DNA of 39,073 bases from Rhizobacter sp. GTDB taxonomy: Bacteria > Pseudomonadota > Gammaproteobacteria > Burkholderiales > Burkholderiaceae_C. Under the pieces are notes generated by a model that ran no database searches, was not told the DNA's origin, and worked only from the letters and a program-made list of their open reading frames with translations. The position numbers were made by a program, and so were the translations under genes. The stretch covers positions 1-39,073 of the forward strand of contig JADGRJ010000008.1 in NCBI GenBank assembly GCA_017881025.1, written 5' to 3'. Below are positions 1 through 8,111 of this stretch, piece after piece (the stretch's first letter is position 1; the number at the start of each line of letters is the position of its first letter).

Positions 1-120
1 CCAGCGCGCGTCGCTGACCAGTACCTCCGGCAGCAGCGCGCTCGCGATGACTAGCAAAGCGAGGGCGCCAGCCAGATGGAAGAAGCGTCGCAGAGCCGGC
101 CGGCCCTGCCGGCTGAAATC
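1..120 (-). CDS. Possible N-terminal end of a membrane protein, cut by the window edge
   Basis: Read on the minus strand from 120 down to 1, one frame is open and gives a basic stretch (RQGRPALRRFF) followed by a hydrophobic helix (AGALALLVIASALL), then PEVLVSDARW at the edge. Codons are mostly G/C-ending, as in the real genes here. This is what the start of an exported or membrane protein looks like. However, I find no in-frame ATG, GTG or TTG between this segment and the upstream in-frame stop near 259, so the start is unresolved. It could be a rare start codon, a frameshift or a decayed gene. It would be divergent from the flavoprotein at 243. Product unknown. Confidence 0.25.
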
Positions 121-168
121 CCCGGGGGGTTCTCCTCCTCCCTCCTCCCTCCCTCGTTTCCCCGGGGG
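120..168. repeat. Pure pyrimidine tract flanked by C4Gn blocks
   Basis: Positions 130-155 are 26 consecutive pyrimidines built from CTC/CCT units. CCCCGGGGGG (120-129) lies to the left and CCCCGGGGG (160-168) to the right. The tract sits in the gap before the flavoprotein at 243. On the minus strand it reads as a purine-rich run just before the edge fragment and could act as an over-long ribosome-binding region. Function unknown. Confidence 0.5.
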
Positions 169-242
169 CGCTCGGCGACATTCTTCTTCGCACCACGGTG
201 CCCCGCCCGCGGCGGGCGCACCGGCGGCGCCGCGGCGCCTCG

Positions 243-1505
243 ATGACGCGGATCGCGGTCATCGGTTCGGGAATCGCCGGGCTCGCCGTCGCCCGCGGCC
301 TCTCCGGCGATGCCCGCGTCACACTCTATGAAGCGGGCGACCATTTCGGCGGCCACGTGCACACGGTCGACGTCTCGCTCGGCGGGCGGACTCACGGTGT
401 CGACACCGGCTTCATCGTCTACAACGAGGGCGCCGCGCCGAAGCTCGCGGCCCTGCTCGCCGAGCTCGGCGTCGCCACCGCGCCGGCCGAGATGTCGTTC
501 TCGGCGCAGATTCCCGCCGCCGGCATCGAATGGAGCAGCGCTGGCTCGGCGGGGGTGTTCGCCCAGCGGGCCAACCTGTTGCGACCGGCGTTCTGGAACA
601 TGCTCGGCGAGATCCCGCGCTTCAACCGCCACGCGGCAACGCTGGCGCGCTCGGCGTCGGCACCCGCCCACGACGATTCGGTCGGCGACTTCCTCGCCGC
701 GCATCGCTTCTCGAAGGGCTTTCGCGACTGGTACCTGCTGCCGCTGCTCGGCTGCATCTGGTCGTGCCCGACCGAGCAGATGCTGCGCATGCCGGTCACG
801 GCGATGGCGCGCTTCTGCCGCGATCAAGGCCTGTTGAAGATCATGCACCGGCCGCGCTGGAATTCGGTGCGTGGCGGCGCCGACATCTACGTCCGCAGGA
901 TGCTGTCGCAGGTCGCGGACGCCCGCCTCGCGACGCCGGTGCGGCAGGTCAAGCGACTGCCGATCGGCGGCGCCGACGTCTCGAGCGACCGCGGCACCGA
1001 GCGCTTCGACACCGTCGTCTTCGCCTGCCACAGCGTCGACGCGCTCGCCCTCCTCGCCGACCCGAGCGCCGACGAGCGCGAGGTGCTCGGCGCGTTCCAC
1101 TATCAGCGCAACCGGGCGATCCTGCACACCGACGCGCGCGTCCTGCCGCTACGGCCCAGCGCGTGGGCGGCCTGGAACTACGAGGCCGCGCGCGACGACT
1201 CGGGCGAGGCGGGCGCCGTCTGCGTCCACGTTCTCGTCAATCGCCTGCAGCCCTTGCCGTTCGACGTGCCGGTGATCGTCTCGCTCAATCCGGTCCAGGA
1301 GCCGGCCGCGGCGTCGGTGCAGGGCGAATTCCACTACGCCCATCCGGTCTTCGACCGGCGCGCCCTCGCCGCGCAGGAGCGCCTGCCCGCCCTGCAGGGG
1401 CACGCCGACACCTGGTTCTGCGGCGCCTGGACCGGTCTCGGCTCGCACGAGGACGGCCTCGCCTCGGCGCTCGCCGTCTGCGCGCGCCTGGCCGGCGGCC
1501 GCTAG
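243..1505 (+). CDS. FAD/NAD(P)-binding amine-oxidase-like protein (COG2907 type)
   Basis: A 420-residue flavoprotein. The N-terminus is a Rossmann dinucleotide-binding motif, GSGIAG at residues 8-13, followed by an acidic end of the second strand (YEAGDHFGGH), as in flavin amine oxidases and phytoene-desaturase relatives. The C-terminus ends in the usual second FAD contact region (CGAWTGLGSHEDGLASALAVC). I chose ATG 243 because Rossmann proteins start a few residues before the first strand. The in-frame ATG at 198 would add an arginine-rich leader with no homologous look. Proteins of this group often lie beside a DUF1365 protein and a cyclopropane-fatty-acid-synthase-like methyltransferase. 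Those partners are not here: the next gene is convergent. The exact substrate cannot be told from sequence. Confidence 0.85.
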   Translation: MTRIAVIGSGIAGLAVARGLSGDARVTLYEAGDHFGGHVHTVDVSLGGRTHGVDTGFIVYNEGAAPKLAALLAELGVATAPAEMSFSAQIPAAGIEWSSAGSAGVFAQRANLLRPAFWNMLGEIPRFNRHAATLARSASAPAHDDSVGDFLAAHRFSKGFRDWYLLPLLGCIWSCPTEQMLRMPVTAMARFCRDQGLLKIMHRPRWNSVRGGADIYVRRMLSQVADARLATPVRQVKRLPIGGADVSSDRGTERFDTVVFACHSVDALALLADPSADEREVLGAFHYQRNRAILHTDARVLPLRPSAWAAWNYEAARDDSGEAGAVCVHVLVNRLQPLPFDVPVIVSLNPVQEPAAASVQGEFHYAHPVFDRRALAAQERLPALQGHADTWFCGAWTGLGSHEDGLASALAVCARLAGGR

Positions 1506-2461
1506 CGCAGCCAGCCCTTCCGGCGGAAGTAGATGAACGGCGCCGCGACCGAGGCGATCATCAAGCCGATCGCGTACACGTAGCCGTAGCGCCAGTCGAG
1601 CTCGGGGATCGCCTTGAAGTTCATGCCGTAGATGCTCGCGATCAGCGTCGGCGGCAGCAGCGCGACGCTCGCGACCGAGAAGATCTTGATGATCTTGTTC
1701 TGGTTGATGTTGATGAAGCCGACCGTCGCGTTCATCAGGAAGTTGATCTTGTCGAACAGGAACGTGCTGTGGCTGTCGAGCGAGTCGATGTCGCGCAGGA
1801 TCTGGCGCGCCTCCTCGAACTGCTCGGCGCCGAGCATCCGGCTGCGCATCATGAAGCTGACGGCGCGGCGCGTGTCCATCACGTTCCTGCGGATGCGGCC
1901 GTTGAGGTCCTCTTCCTTGGCGATCGCCGAAAGCGCCTCGCCCGCCGCCTTGTCGTCGACATTCTGGCGCAGAACGCGCGCGCTCACCGCTTCGAGGCCG
2001 TCGTAGATGCCTTCGAGCGCGTCGGCGGAATACTCGGCGTCGGCGTCGTAGAGCTTCAGGAGCACGTCCTTGGCATCGCCGATCAGCGCCGGGATGCGGC
2101 GCGCGCGCAGACGCAGCAGGCGAAACACCGGCAGGTCCTCGGCGTGGACCGAGAACAGGATGTTGCGATGGAGGATGAAGGCGACGCGGACGTTTCGCGG
2201 CGTCTCGTCGTCGATCAGGAAGTCGGAGCGGATGTGCAGCTCGCCGTTGTCTTCCTCGTAGAAGCGGGCCGATTCCTCGAGGTCGTCATCGACCGCGTCG
2301 CTCGGGATCGTCAGGCCGAAGCGCTGCGCGATCCAGCCCTTTTCCTCCTCGGTCGGCGCGTCGAGGTCGACCCAGACCGGCTGGACGTGGGCCAACGCCT
2401 GGTGGCTTTCGATCTCTTCCTGGAAGAGCCGGCCGTTGGCCAGCGTGAAGACGTTCAGCAT
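1502..2461 (-). CDS. corA: CorA family magnesium/cobalt transporter
   Basis: A 319-residue inner-membrane ion channel. The long acidic, mostly helical cytoplasmic part (for example DEDDLEESARFYEEDNGE-like sequence near the N-terminus) is followed by two C-terminal membrane helices. The family signature GMN sits in SIYGMNFKAIPELDWRYGY, between helix 1 and helix 2, and the basic tail FRRKGWLR ends the protein. I chose ATG 2461 (MLNVFTLANGRLFQ) because GGAG lies about seven bases upstream and betaproteobacterial CorA proteins characteristically begin this way. An ATG at 2479 would add six residues. The stop shares a CTAG tetranucleotide with the stop of the convergent flavoprotein. It moves Mg2+ inward and is normally controlled by cytoplasmic Mg2+ rather than transcription. 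Confidence 0.93.
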   Translation of the reverse strand: MLNVFTLANGRLFQEEIESHQALAHVQPVWVDLDAPTEEEKGWIAQRFGLTIPSDAVDDDLEESARFYEEDNGELHIRSDFLIDDETPRNVRVAFILHRNILFSVHAEDLPVFRLLRLRARRIPALIGDAKDVLLKLYDADAEYSADALEGIYDGLEAVSARVLRQNVDDKAAGEALSAIAKEEDLNGRIRRNVMDTRRAVSFMMRSRMLGAEQFEEARQILRDIDSLDSHSTFLFDKINFLMNATVGFININQNKIIKIFSVASVALLPPTLIASIYGMNFKAIPELDWRYGYVYAIGLMIASVAAPFIYFRRKGWLR

Positions 2462-2708
2462 GAAGGCTCCGTCGAGCATGACCTGGCTCGCCGGAGCGGA
2501 CGGTCACCGAGGGTGAGAAATGTCCAAGAACGTCGTCTCGAGATGCGGTGACGAAATTATCGCATCGGCCGTGCCGCCGGCGCGACGGCAGCGTGTGCTG
2601 TTCGCCACGGCGATAGACTGATTCCGACCCCGACCCGACGACCCTTTTCACGAGACAGGCTTCGGCCGCTCTGCTACCGTCTCCCGACGCACTCCCGAAA
2701 GGATTTAC

Positions 2709-3050
2709 ATGAATCTGACGATCAGCGGTCATCACCTCGACGTGACTCCGGCGATACGCGAATACGTCGTCGCCAAGCTGGATCGGATCACGCGGCACTT
2801 CGACCAGGTGGTCGACATCACGGTCCTGCTCTCGATCGAGAAGCCGGCCGAGAAGGAACGCCGACAGAAGGCCGAGGTGACCGTTCACGTCAAGGGCAAG
2901 GACCTGTTCGCGGAGTGCACCTCGGAAGACCTCTACGCGGCGATCGACCAGCTGATGGACAAGCTCGACCGCCAGGTCGTCCGCCACAAGGACAAGGTCC
3001 AGAACCACCACCACGACGCGCCCAAACGAACCGACGCCACCCTCAGTTGA
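2709..3050 (+). CDS. hpf: Ribosome hibernation promoting factor (short HPF/YfiA family)
   Basis: A 113-residue protein starting [20 protein letters not shown], the standard beginning of the sigma-54 modulation protein/HPF family. The fold is beta-alpha-beta-beta-beta-alpha, seen here as the N-terminal strand, a helix ([15 protein letters not shown]), three strands, and a C-terminal helix ([19 protein letters not shown]). It lacks the long C-terminal domain of long HPF, so it would promote 100S dimer formation or protect idle 70S ribosomes in stationary phase. AAAGGA lies just upstream of the ATG. In many betaproteobacteria hpf follows lptB-rpoN. Here a divergent corA lies upstream instead, while ptsN and hprK still follow, so only the downstream half of the classical cluster is kept. 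Confidence 0.93.
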   Translation: MNLTISGHHLDVTPAIREYVVAKLDRITRHFDQVVDITVLLSIEKPAEKERRQKAEVTVHVKGKDLFAECTSEDLYAAIDQLMDKLDRQVVRHKDKVQNHHHDAPKRTDATLS

Positions 3051-3210
3051 CCGCCGCAGCGGCGGTGTTGCCGTGCCGCTGCACCGCGCCGCCATCCATC
3101 GACTGAGGGGGTTGAAACCCGGCGCGTCGGCCGCCCCGACTCCATAATTCGTTTCATCTTTTTGTCACTCCCGCCCGCGCGGATCGCCAGCCGCCGCCGG
3201 CGCGCCCCTC

Positions 3211-3681
3211 ATGAATCGTCTCGCCGCCATCCTGCCCGCCGTCGACGTCCTGGTCGACGTCGACGCCACCAGCAAGAAACGCGCGTTCGAGCAGGCCGGC
3301 CTGCTGTTCGAGAACCAGCACGCGATCGCCCGCGCCACGGTCACCGACAACCTGTTCGCGCGCGAACGGCTCGGCTCGACCGGGCTCGGCCACGGCGTCG
3401 CCATCCCGCACGGCCGCATCAAGGGGCTGAAGAACCCGCTCGCGGCGGTGCTGCGCGTGCGCCAGGCGATCGCCTTCGACGCGCCCGACGACGAGGCCGT
3501 GTCGCTGCTGATCTTCCTGCTCGTCCCCGAGGCGGCGACGCAGCGCCACCTCGAGATCCTGTCCGAGATCGCCGAGATGCTGTCCGACCGCGAGCTGCGC
3601 GAGCGCCTCAAGAGCGAAGTCGACCCGGCCGAGGTGCACCGGATCATCGCCGCCTGGGAGCCGCTCAAATCGGTAGCTTGA
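3211..3681 (+). CDS. ptsN: Nitrogen PTS EIIA component
   Basis: A 156-residue EIIA-Ntr protein of the fructose/mannitol EIIA family. The phosphorylated histidine is His67 in GVAIPHGRIKG, the family's active-site signature, and the length is normal. EIIA-Ntr takes phosphate from NPr and regulates potassium uptake, sensor kinases and other targets; it does not transport sugar. It follows hpf after a 160-base gap and precedes hprK by about 105 bases, matching the conserved hpf-ptsN-hprK order. No EI or NPr gene is in the window, so its phosphate donors must be elsewhere. ATG 3211 is the natural start, as the reading begins directly with MNRLAAILPA. The gap before hprK carries an intergenic palindromic repeat. 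Confidence 0.93.
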   Translation: MNRLAAILPAVDVLVDVDATSKKRAFEQAGLLFENQHAIARATVTDNLFARERLGSTGLGHGVAIPHGRIKGLKNPLAAVLRVRQAIAFDAPDDEAVSLLIFLLVPEAATQRHLEILSEIAEMLSDRELRERLKSEVDPAEVHRIIAAWEPLKSVA

Positions 3682-3707
3682 GCAGGGCTGTGAGGTGAGC
3701 GTCGTCC

Positions 3708-3763
3708 GGCCGGGCGCCGGGCCGCTCCCAAGCCCGGCCGCGCCTCCTCTGGGGGCAGTGACC
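3708..3763 (+). repeat. GC-rich palindromic intergenic repeat, copy 1
   Basis: A 56-base element between ptsN and hprK, beginning GGCCGGGCGCCGGGCCGCTC and ending GGGGGCAGTGACC. It matches the reverse complement of 7329-7384 at 51 of 56 positions without gaps. It is internally palindromic (GGCCGGGC near one end, GCCCGGCC inside). It resembles the REP-like elements common between genes in Burkholderiales genomes. Confidence 0.85.
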
Positions 3764-3786
3764 AACGGGAGGCGCCACCGGGCCCC

Positions 3787-4737
3787 ATGAAACCGACCGT
3801 CATCAGCGCCGAGGCGCTGTTCGAGGAGTTCCGCACCGCCCTGCACTGGGAGTGGATCGCCGGCCACGCCCATCCCGAGCGCCATTTCGACGACGCCGCC
3901 GTGCGCGACGCGCGCTCGGCCGCCGACCTGGTCGGCTACCTCAACTACATTCACCCGAACCGGGTCCAGATCGTCGGCCGGCGCGAGGTCGCCTACCTCA
4001 ACCAGACCAGCGCCGACGTCACCGAGCGGCGCATCTCGCGAATCGTCACGCTCGACCCGCCGGTGCTCATCTGCGCCGACGGCCAGGTGCCGCCCGATCG
4101 CCTGGTCGCGCTCTGCGACCGCGCCGACATCCCCCTCTTCGTCACCGAGGAATCGGCCGGCCACGTGATCGACGTCGTTCGCGGCTACCTCGGCCAGCAC
4201 TTCGCCGAGCGGACGACGCGGCACGGCGTCTTCATGGACATCCTCGGCCTCGGCGTGCTCCTCACCGGCGAATCGGGCCTCGGCAAGAGCGAGCTCGGCC
4301 TCGAGCTGATCTCGCGCGGCCACGGCCTCGTCGCCGACGACGCGGTCGACCTGTACCGCGTCTCGCAGACCGCCCTCGAAGGGCGTTGCCCCGACCTGCT
4401 GATGAACCTGCTCGAGGTGCGCGGCATCGGCCTGCTCGACATCAAGGCGATCTTCGGCGAGACCGCGGTGCGCCGGAAGATGCGCCTGAAGCTCATCGTC
4501 CATCTCGTCCGCAAGGAAACGATGGACCGCGACTTCGAGCGGCTTCCCTACGAGCCGCTCAGCGAGGACGTCCTCGAGGTGCCGGTGCGAAAGACGGTGA
4601 TCGCCGTCGACGCCGGCCGCAACCTCGCGGTGCTGGTCGAGGCGGCGGTGCGCAACACGATCCTGCAGTTGCGCGGCATCGACACCTACGCCGAGTTCAT
4701 CGAGCGCCACCACCGGGCGATGGGCAAGTCCGAGTAG
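3787..4737 (+). CDS. hprK: HPr(Ser) kinase/phosphorylase
   Basis: A 316-residue bifunctional enzyme that phosphorylates HPr on its regulatory serine with ATP and reverses the reaction with phosphate. The C-terminal catalytic domain has the Walker A motif GESGLGKS at 161-168, preceded by the conserved histidine region [12 protein letters not shown] (His146). The family's C-terminal signature region [20 protein letters not shown] is at about 210-229. The N-terminal domain (1-130) is the usual HprK N domain. Length is normal. It follows ptsN on the same strand. In many betaproteobacteria rapZ follows hprK, but here the next gene is fur on the opposite strand, so the block ends at hprK. Incomplete PTS systems like this are regulatory rather than transport systems. 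Confidence 0.95.
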   Translation: MKPTVISAEALFEEFRTALHWEWIAGHAHPERHFDDAAVRDARSAADLVGYLNYIHPNRVQIVGRREVAYLNQTSADVTERRISRIVTLDPPVLICADGQVPPDRLVALCDRADIPLFVTEESAGHVIDVVRGYLGQHFAERTTRHGVFMDILGLGVLLTGESGLGKSELGLELISRGHGLVADDAVDLYRVSQTALEGRCPDLLMNLLEVRGIGLLDIKAIFGETAVRRKMRLKLIVHLVRKETMDRDFERLPYEPLSEDVLEVPVRKTVIAVDAGRNLAVLVEAAVRNTILQLRGIDTYAEFIERHHRAMGKSE

Positions 4738-4761
4738 CCGGCCGAGGCGCGCCGAGGCGCG

Positions 4762-5190
4762 TCACTTCACCTTGAATTCGCAGTTCTTCTTCGTGCACGC
4801 GGCGTAGAGCGCGAGCGCGTGGTCCTGCAGCTCGAAGCCACGCGCCAGAGCGATGCTCTTCTGGCGCTTCTCGATCTCGGCGTCGAAGAACTCCTCGACC
4901 CGGCCGCAGTCGAGGCAGACCAGGTGGTCGTGGTGCTTGCCTTCGTTCAGCTCGAAGACCGACTTGCCGCTCTCGAAGTGGTTGCGCGAGAGGATGCCGG
5001 CCTGCTCGAACTGCATCAGGACGCGGTAGACCGTCGCCAGGCCGATGTCGGCGTGCTCGGCGAGGAGGACGCGAAAGACGTCCTCGGCGCTCATGTGGCG
5101 CTGGGTCGTGTTCTGGAAGACCTCGAGCACCTTGATGCGCGGCAGCGTCGCCTTGAGGCCGCTGTTCTTCAGTTCTTCGGCGTGGGTCAT
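4762..5190 (-). CDS. fur: Ferric uptake regulator Fur
   Basis: A 142-residue iron-responsive repressor. The N-terminal winged-helix domain contains the recognition segment [20 protein letters not shown] (residues 48-67). The metal-binding region follows: HHDH at 86-89, CLDC (Cys92, Cys95), and a second cysteine pair in ACTKKNC (Cys132, Cys137) typical of structural zinc. I chose ATG 5190 ([18 protein letters not shown]). The upstream ATGs at 5244 and 5241 overlap a TATGAT promoter element and would add an arginine-rich leader foreign to Fur. It is divergent from bamE, the common betaproteobacterial arrangement, with about 107 bases between the start codons. Fur represses iron uptake genes when Fe2+ is plentiful. 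Confidence 0.95.
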   Translation of the reverse strand: MTHAEELKNSGLKATLPRIKVLEVFQNTTQRHMSAEDVFRVLLAEHADIGLATVYRVLMQFEQAGILSRNHFESGKSVFELNEGKHHDHLVCLDCGRVEEFFDAEIEKRQKSIALARGFELQDHALALYAACTKKNCEFKVK

Positions 5191-5227
5191 GGGCTTCGGA
5201 CGAGCCCGGCGCGCAGGGGCGCGCCGG

Positions 5228-5245
5228 TAGAATCGGTCCATCATA
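5228..5245. promoter_or_regulatory. Divergent fur/bamE promoter region (-10 elements)
   Basis: On the minus strand TATGAT (5245-5240) fits a sigma-70 -10 box for fur. It would give a leader of about 40 bases to ATG 5190. On the plus strand TAGAAT (5228-5233) fits a -10 box for bamE. Neither has a good -35 hexamer at 17 bases. I see no convincing Fur box. Confidence 0.45.
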
Positions 5246-5297
5246 CGAGCCTTGGCCTCGCGTCGACGACCCTCGCGCGGCGCCCCTCACGACACCC

Positions 5298-5837
5298 ATG
5301 ACATCGATCTCCGCACGCCGTGCCGGCGCGGCCCTCGCTCTCTTCGCCGGCGCGCTCGCCGGCTGCCAGTCGCTGCAGTCGTCCGAGAACTTCCTCGGCG
5401 TCGTCACGCCGTACCGGGTCGAGGTCGTGCAGGGCAACGTCATCACCAACGAGCAGGTCGCGCTCGCCAAGCCCGGCCTGACCCGTGCCCAGGTTCGCGA
5501 CGTGCTCGGCTCGCCGCTCCTCGCCGACCCGTTCCACGCCGATCGCTGGGACTACGTCTTCACGATCCGCCGCCAGGGCGCGGCGCCGCAGCTGCGCCGG
5601 GTCGTCGTCCGCTTCAAGAGCGACATCCTCGAGGGCCTCGAAGGTGGCGCCGACCTGCCGAGCGAGCACGAGTTCGTCGCCTCGATCGACACCTTCAAGA
5701 CCGCGCGCAACGCGCCGCCGCTGGTCCTCACCGAAGAACAGGTCAAGGCGCTGTCGGTGCCGGTGCGGCCGCCGCCGGCGGACCCGGCGCCGCCGGTGCC
5801 GGCTCGCACCTACCCTCCGCTCGAGCCGGGCTCATGA
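5298..5837 (+). CDS. bamE: Outer membrane assembly lipoprotein BamE (SmpA/OmlA)
   Basis: A 179-residue lipoprotein, a small subunit of the BAM complex that inserts beta-barrel proteins into the outer membrane. The signal peptide ends in the lipobox LAGC (Cys23). The SmpA/OmlA domain follows, with the recognisable segments [12 protein letters not shown] and [28 protein letters not shown]. The proline-rich C-terminus (about residues 155-179) is longer than in the E. coli protein, as is common in betaproteobacteria. It begins an operon: its TGA overlaps the ATG of dapB in ATGA. Divergence from fur is a widely conserved pairing. LptD, made by the gene at 21274, is a substrate of the BAM machinery. 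Confidence 0.93.
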   Translation: MTSISARRAGAALALFAGALAGCQSLQSSENFLGVVTPYRVEVVQGNVITNEQVALAKPGLTRAQVRDVLGSPLLADPFHADRWDYVFTIRRQGAAPQLRRVVVRFKSDILEGLEGGADLPSEHEFVASIDTFKTARNAPPLVLTEEQVKALSVPVRPPPADPAPPVPARTYPPLEPGS

Positions 5838-6664
5838 CGAGCGCGGGCAGCGCCGCGCCGCGCCGCCGCGTCGCGATCGCCGGCGCGTCCGGGCGCATGG
5901 GCCGGACGCTGATCGAGGCCGTCGCCGCCAGCGCCGACCTGGTCCTCGCTGCAGCGTTCGACGTCGCGGGCAGCGCCGGCATCGGCAGCGATGCGACCGC
6001 CTTTCTCGGCCGCCCGAGCGGCGTCGTCGTCGACGCGGATGCGCGCGCCGCGCTCGCCACGAGCGAAGTCCTGATCGACTTCACGCGGCCGCAGGGAACG
6101 CTCGCCCACCTCGCCCTGTGCCGCGAGCTCGGTGTCGCCGCCGTCGTCGGCACGACCGGCTTCGACGCCGCGCAGAAGGCCGAGATCGCGAGCCATGCCG
6201 CGCACATCGCCATCGTCATGGCGCCCAACATGAGCGTCGGCGTCAACGTCGTCCTGAAGCTGCTCGACGTCGCTGCGCGCTCGCTCGCCGACGGCTTCGA
6301 CGTCGAGATCGTCGAGACGCACCATCGCATGAAGGTCGACGCGCCGAGCGGCACGGCGCTGCGCATGGGCGAAGTCATCGCCGCCGCGCAAGGCAAGTCG
6401 CTCGAAAGCTGCGCCGCCTACGACCGCAACGGCGAGCGCCGCCCCGGCAGCATCGGCTTCGCGTCGCTGCGCGGCGGCGACATCGTCGGCGACCACACGG
6501 TGCTCTTCGCCGGCGCCGGCGAGCGTATCGAGATCACGCACCGGTCGACCAGCCGCGCCACCTACGCCGAAGGCAGCCTGCGCGCGGCCCGTTTCGTTCT
6601 CACCAAGAGGTCCGGCCTTTTCGGCATGGACGAGGTGCTCGGACTGGCGACAATCGGCCGATGA
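5834..6664 (+). CDS. dapB: 4-hydroxy-tetrahydrodipicolinate reductase
   Basis: A 276-residue cytoplasmic NAD(P)H-dependent enzyme of the diaminopimelate/lysine pathway. The Rossmann motif GASGRMG is at residues 17-23. The catalytic segment [16 protein letters not shown] has His163, His164 and Lys167; the SGTA part binds substrate carboxylates. GTTGF (central) and [15 protein letters not shown] are also family hallmarks. Length is normal. Start and stop overlap both neighbours by four bases (ATGA with bamE, ATGA with exbB), indicating translational coupling in bamE-dapB-exbB-exbD. The product is needed for lysine and for the diaminopimelate of peptidoglycan, in keeping with the envelope theme. 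Confidence 0.95.
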   Translation: MTSAGSAAPRRRVAIAGASGRMGRTLIEAVAASADLVLAAAFDVAGSAGIGSDATAFLGRPSGVVVDADARAALATSEVLIDFTRPQGTLAHLALCRELGVAAVVGTTGFDAAQKAEIASHAAHIAIVMAPNMSVGVNVVLKLLDVAARSLADGFDVEIVETHHRMKVDAPSGTALRMGEVIAAAQGKSLESCAAYDRNGERRPGSIGFASLRGGDIVGDHTVLFAGAGERIEITHRSTSRATYAEGSLRAARFVLTKRSGLFGMDEVLGLATIGR

Positions 6665-7395
6665 CGACGACCGGCTTCGAGCACTTCTGGTCGCAGGGCG
6701 ACCTCATCACACGCAGTGTCGCGGCGCTGCTTCTCCTGATGTCGATCAGCGCCTGGGTCGTCATCCTCTGGAAGGGTTGGCTGCTGCGGCGCGTCCACGT
6801 CGACCTGCAGCGCGCGGTGCCGGCGTTCTGGGCCGCGCCCTCGCTCGACGACGGCCGCGCCCAGCTCGCCGCCTTCGACCGCGAGAGCGTCCTTCGCCCG
6901 CTCGTCGACGCCGCGCTGACGACGCCCCCCGACGGCACGCTCGAGGCGCGCGGCCACGTCGACTCGCAGCTGACGCGACGACTGCGCGACGCCTTGCACC
7001 GCGTCCTCGCGCAGCTCCAGTTCGGCCAGGTGCTGCTCGCGTCGATCGGCAGCACCGCCCCCTTCATCGGCCTGTTCGGCACGGTGTGGGGCATCTATCA
7101 CGCGCTGCTGAGCATCTCGGCCGCCGGCGCGATCACGATCGAGCGCGTCTCGGGGCCGGTCGGCGAGTCTCTGGTGATGACCGCGGCGGGCCTCGCGGTC
7201 GCGATCCCCGCCGTGCTCGCCTACAACGTCTTCGGCAAGCGGGTCGCCGCGAGCGAAGCGGAGCTGGAAGGCTTCGCCCATGACTTGCGCGAAATGATCG
7301 TCAAGGATGACACCCCGACGCTCCCTGCGGTCGCTGCCCCCCGAGGGGGCGCGGCCGGGCTTGGGAACGGCCCGGTGCCCGGCCGATCCGCCTGA
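6661..7395 (+). CDS. exbB: ExbB/TolQ/MotA-family proton channel subunit
   Basis: A 244-residue inner-membrane protein with three membrane helices: near 15-38 ([20 protein letters not shown]), at about 120-150 ([20 protein letters not shown]) and at about 165-190 ([20 protein letters not shown]). The second and third carry the conserved glycine/threonine pattern of the MotA_TolQ_ExbB domain. With ExbD it forms a proton-driven motor, normally energising TonB. No tonB is present, so a dedicated partner may lie elsewhere, or the pair may serve another process. The last 20 or so residues ([19 protein letters not shown]) are encoded by a palindromic intergenic-type repeat and are unlike family members. 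The gene starts in an ATGA overlap with dapB. ExbB is preferred over TolQ because exbD, not the tol-pal genes, follows. Confidence 0.88.
   Translation: MTTTGFEHFWSQGDLITRSVAALLLLMSISAWVVILWKGWLLRRVHVDLQRAVPAFWAAPSLDDGRAQLAAFDRESVLRPLVDAALTTPPDGTLEARGHVDSQLTRRLRDALHRVLAQLQFGQVLLASIGSTAPFIGLFGTVWGIYHALLSISAAGAITIERVSGPVGESLVMTAAGLAVAIPAVLAYNVFGKRVAASEAELEGFAHDLREMIVKDDTPTLPAVAAPRGGAAGLGNGPVPGRSA
7329..7384 (-). repeat. GC-rich palindromic repeat, copy 2, inside the 3' end of exbB
   Basis: The reverse complement of this 56-base stretch matches 3708-3763 at 51 of 56 positions with no gaps. Here it is read through in frame as the last residues of ExbB, whose stop (7393-7395) lies just beyond. The extended match also includes a GGGAG block a few bases past the core in both copies. 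Confidence 0.85.
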
Positions 7396-7405
7396 GTCGA
7401 TTGCA

Positions 7406-7822
7406 ATGGCCTTCGGTCGCCTCGAACGCAATCCCCGCGCGCAGCCGATGAGCGACATCAACATGACGCCGCTGATCGACGTCATGCTGGTCCTGCTCGT
7501 CATCTTCATGATCACGGCGCCGCTGATGACGTCGAGCCTGAAGCTCGACCTGCCCAAGACCGACGCCGCCCAGCCGAGCGACACGCCGCAATTCATCACC
7601 GTCGCGCTCGACCGCGACGGCCGCTACTTCTACGGCGAAGAGGCGGTCGACGCGGCGGCGTTCGCCGCGCGCGTCGGCGCCGCCGCCAAGAAGAATCCGC
7701 AGACCGAGGTACAGCTGCGCGCCGACAAGGCGGTGCCGTACGGTCGCGTCGCCGAGCTCATCGGCATCGTCCAGAAAGCCGGGCTGACCCGGATCGGCTT
7801 CATCGCCGATCCGGAGAAGTAG
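7406..7822 (+). CDS. exbD: ExbD/TolR-family biopolymer transport protein
   Basis: A 138-residue inner-membrane protein, partner of ExbB. Short cytoplasmic N-terminus, then one membrane helix with the essential proton-carrying aspartate Asp25 in TPLIDVMLVLLVIFM, preceded by the family hallmark MSDINMTPLIDV. The periplasmic domain follows and contains the usual VQLRADKAVPYGRVAELIGIVQKAG region. ATG 7406 (MAFGRLERNP) is chosen. The open frame extends back to 7307, but that part lies inside exbB and its repeat. The gap to exbB is ten bases. It is the last gene of the bamE operon; the next gene is convergent. Confidence 0.92.
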   Translation: MAFGRLERNPRAQPMSDINMTPLIDVMLVLLVIFMITAPLMTSSLKLDLPKTDAAQPSDTPQFITVALDRDGRYFYGEEAVDAAAFAARVGAAAKKNPQTEVQLRADKAVPYGRVAELIGIVQKAGLTRIGFIADPEK

Positions 7823-7844
7823 CGCCTCGCGGCGCGGCCACGCC

Positions 7845-8078
7845 TCAGTTCGTCGTCTTGCCCGCCGGGTCGGCGCCTCGCGGCTGCTCTGCCGGTGCTG
7901 CGGGGCGGGACTTCTCCTCCTCGCTCGTCGATCGCTCGCGCACCGGGATGTTCGAGCCGGTGCGGTATTCGCGCGGCGCCTTCGGCTCGCTGCTGGTGGT
8001 CTGGGAATCGGCGGCGCAGCCGGCGGCGAGCGCGGCGGCGACGAGGGCTAGCGAGACGGTGATGATCGAAGTGGTCAT
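7845..8078 (-). CDS. Small lipoprotein of unknown function
   Basis: A 77-residue protein. A signal peptide with hydrophobic core (TVSLALVAAALAAG) ends in the lipobox LAAGC (Cys21). The mature part is short, polar and probably unstructured (TSSEPKAPREYRTGSNIPVRERSTSEEEKSRPAA). Similar tiny lipoproteins with a GSNIP(V)R-like segment are common hypothetical proteins in Burkholderiales. No enzymatic motif is seen. It lies 50 bases after the ligase gene on the same strand but has its own -10-like TATAGT, so co-transcription is not required. Start ATG 8078 is set by the signal peptide. Confidence 0.7.
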   Translation of the reverse strand: MTTSIITVSLALVAAALAAGCAADSQTTSSEPKAPREYRTGSNIPVRERSTSEEEKSRPAAPAEQPRGADPAGKTTN

Positions 8079-8111
8079 GTCAAGAGAACCGGGCGGCCAA
8101 AAATGGGCGCC

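Noticed and set aside
530..2551. A 673-codon plus-strand frame across the flavoprotein and corA
   Set aside because: Arg-rich then Asp/Val-rich sequence without motifs, overlapping two convincing genes.
3051..3065. Terminator after hpf (CCGCCGC-A-GCGGCGG)
   Set aside because: The loop would be too small and there is no T-run; more likely plain GC-rich symmetry.
4741..5244. Longer Fur starting at ATG 5244
   Set aside because: That ATG is part of a TATGAT -10-like element and the extra 18 residues (basic, Arg/Pro-rich) are absent from typical Fur proteins.
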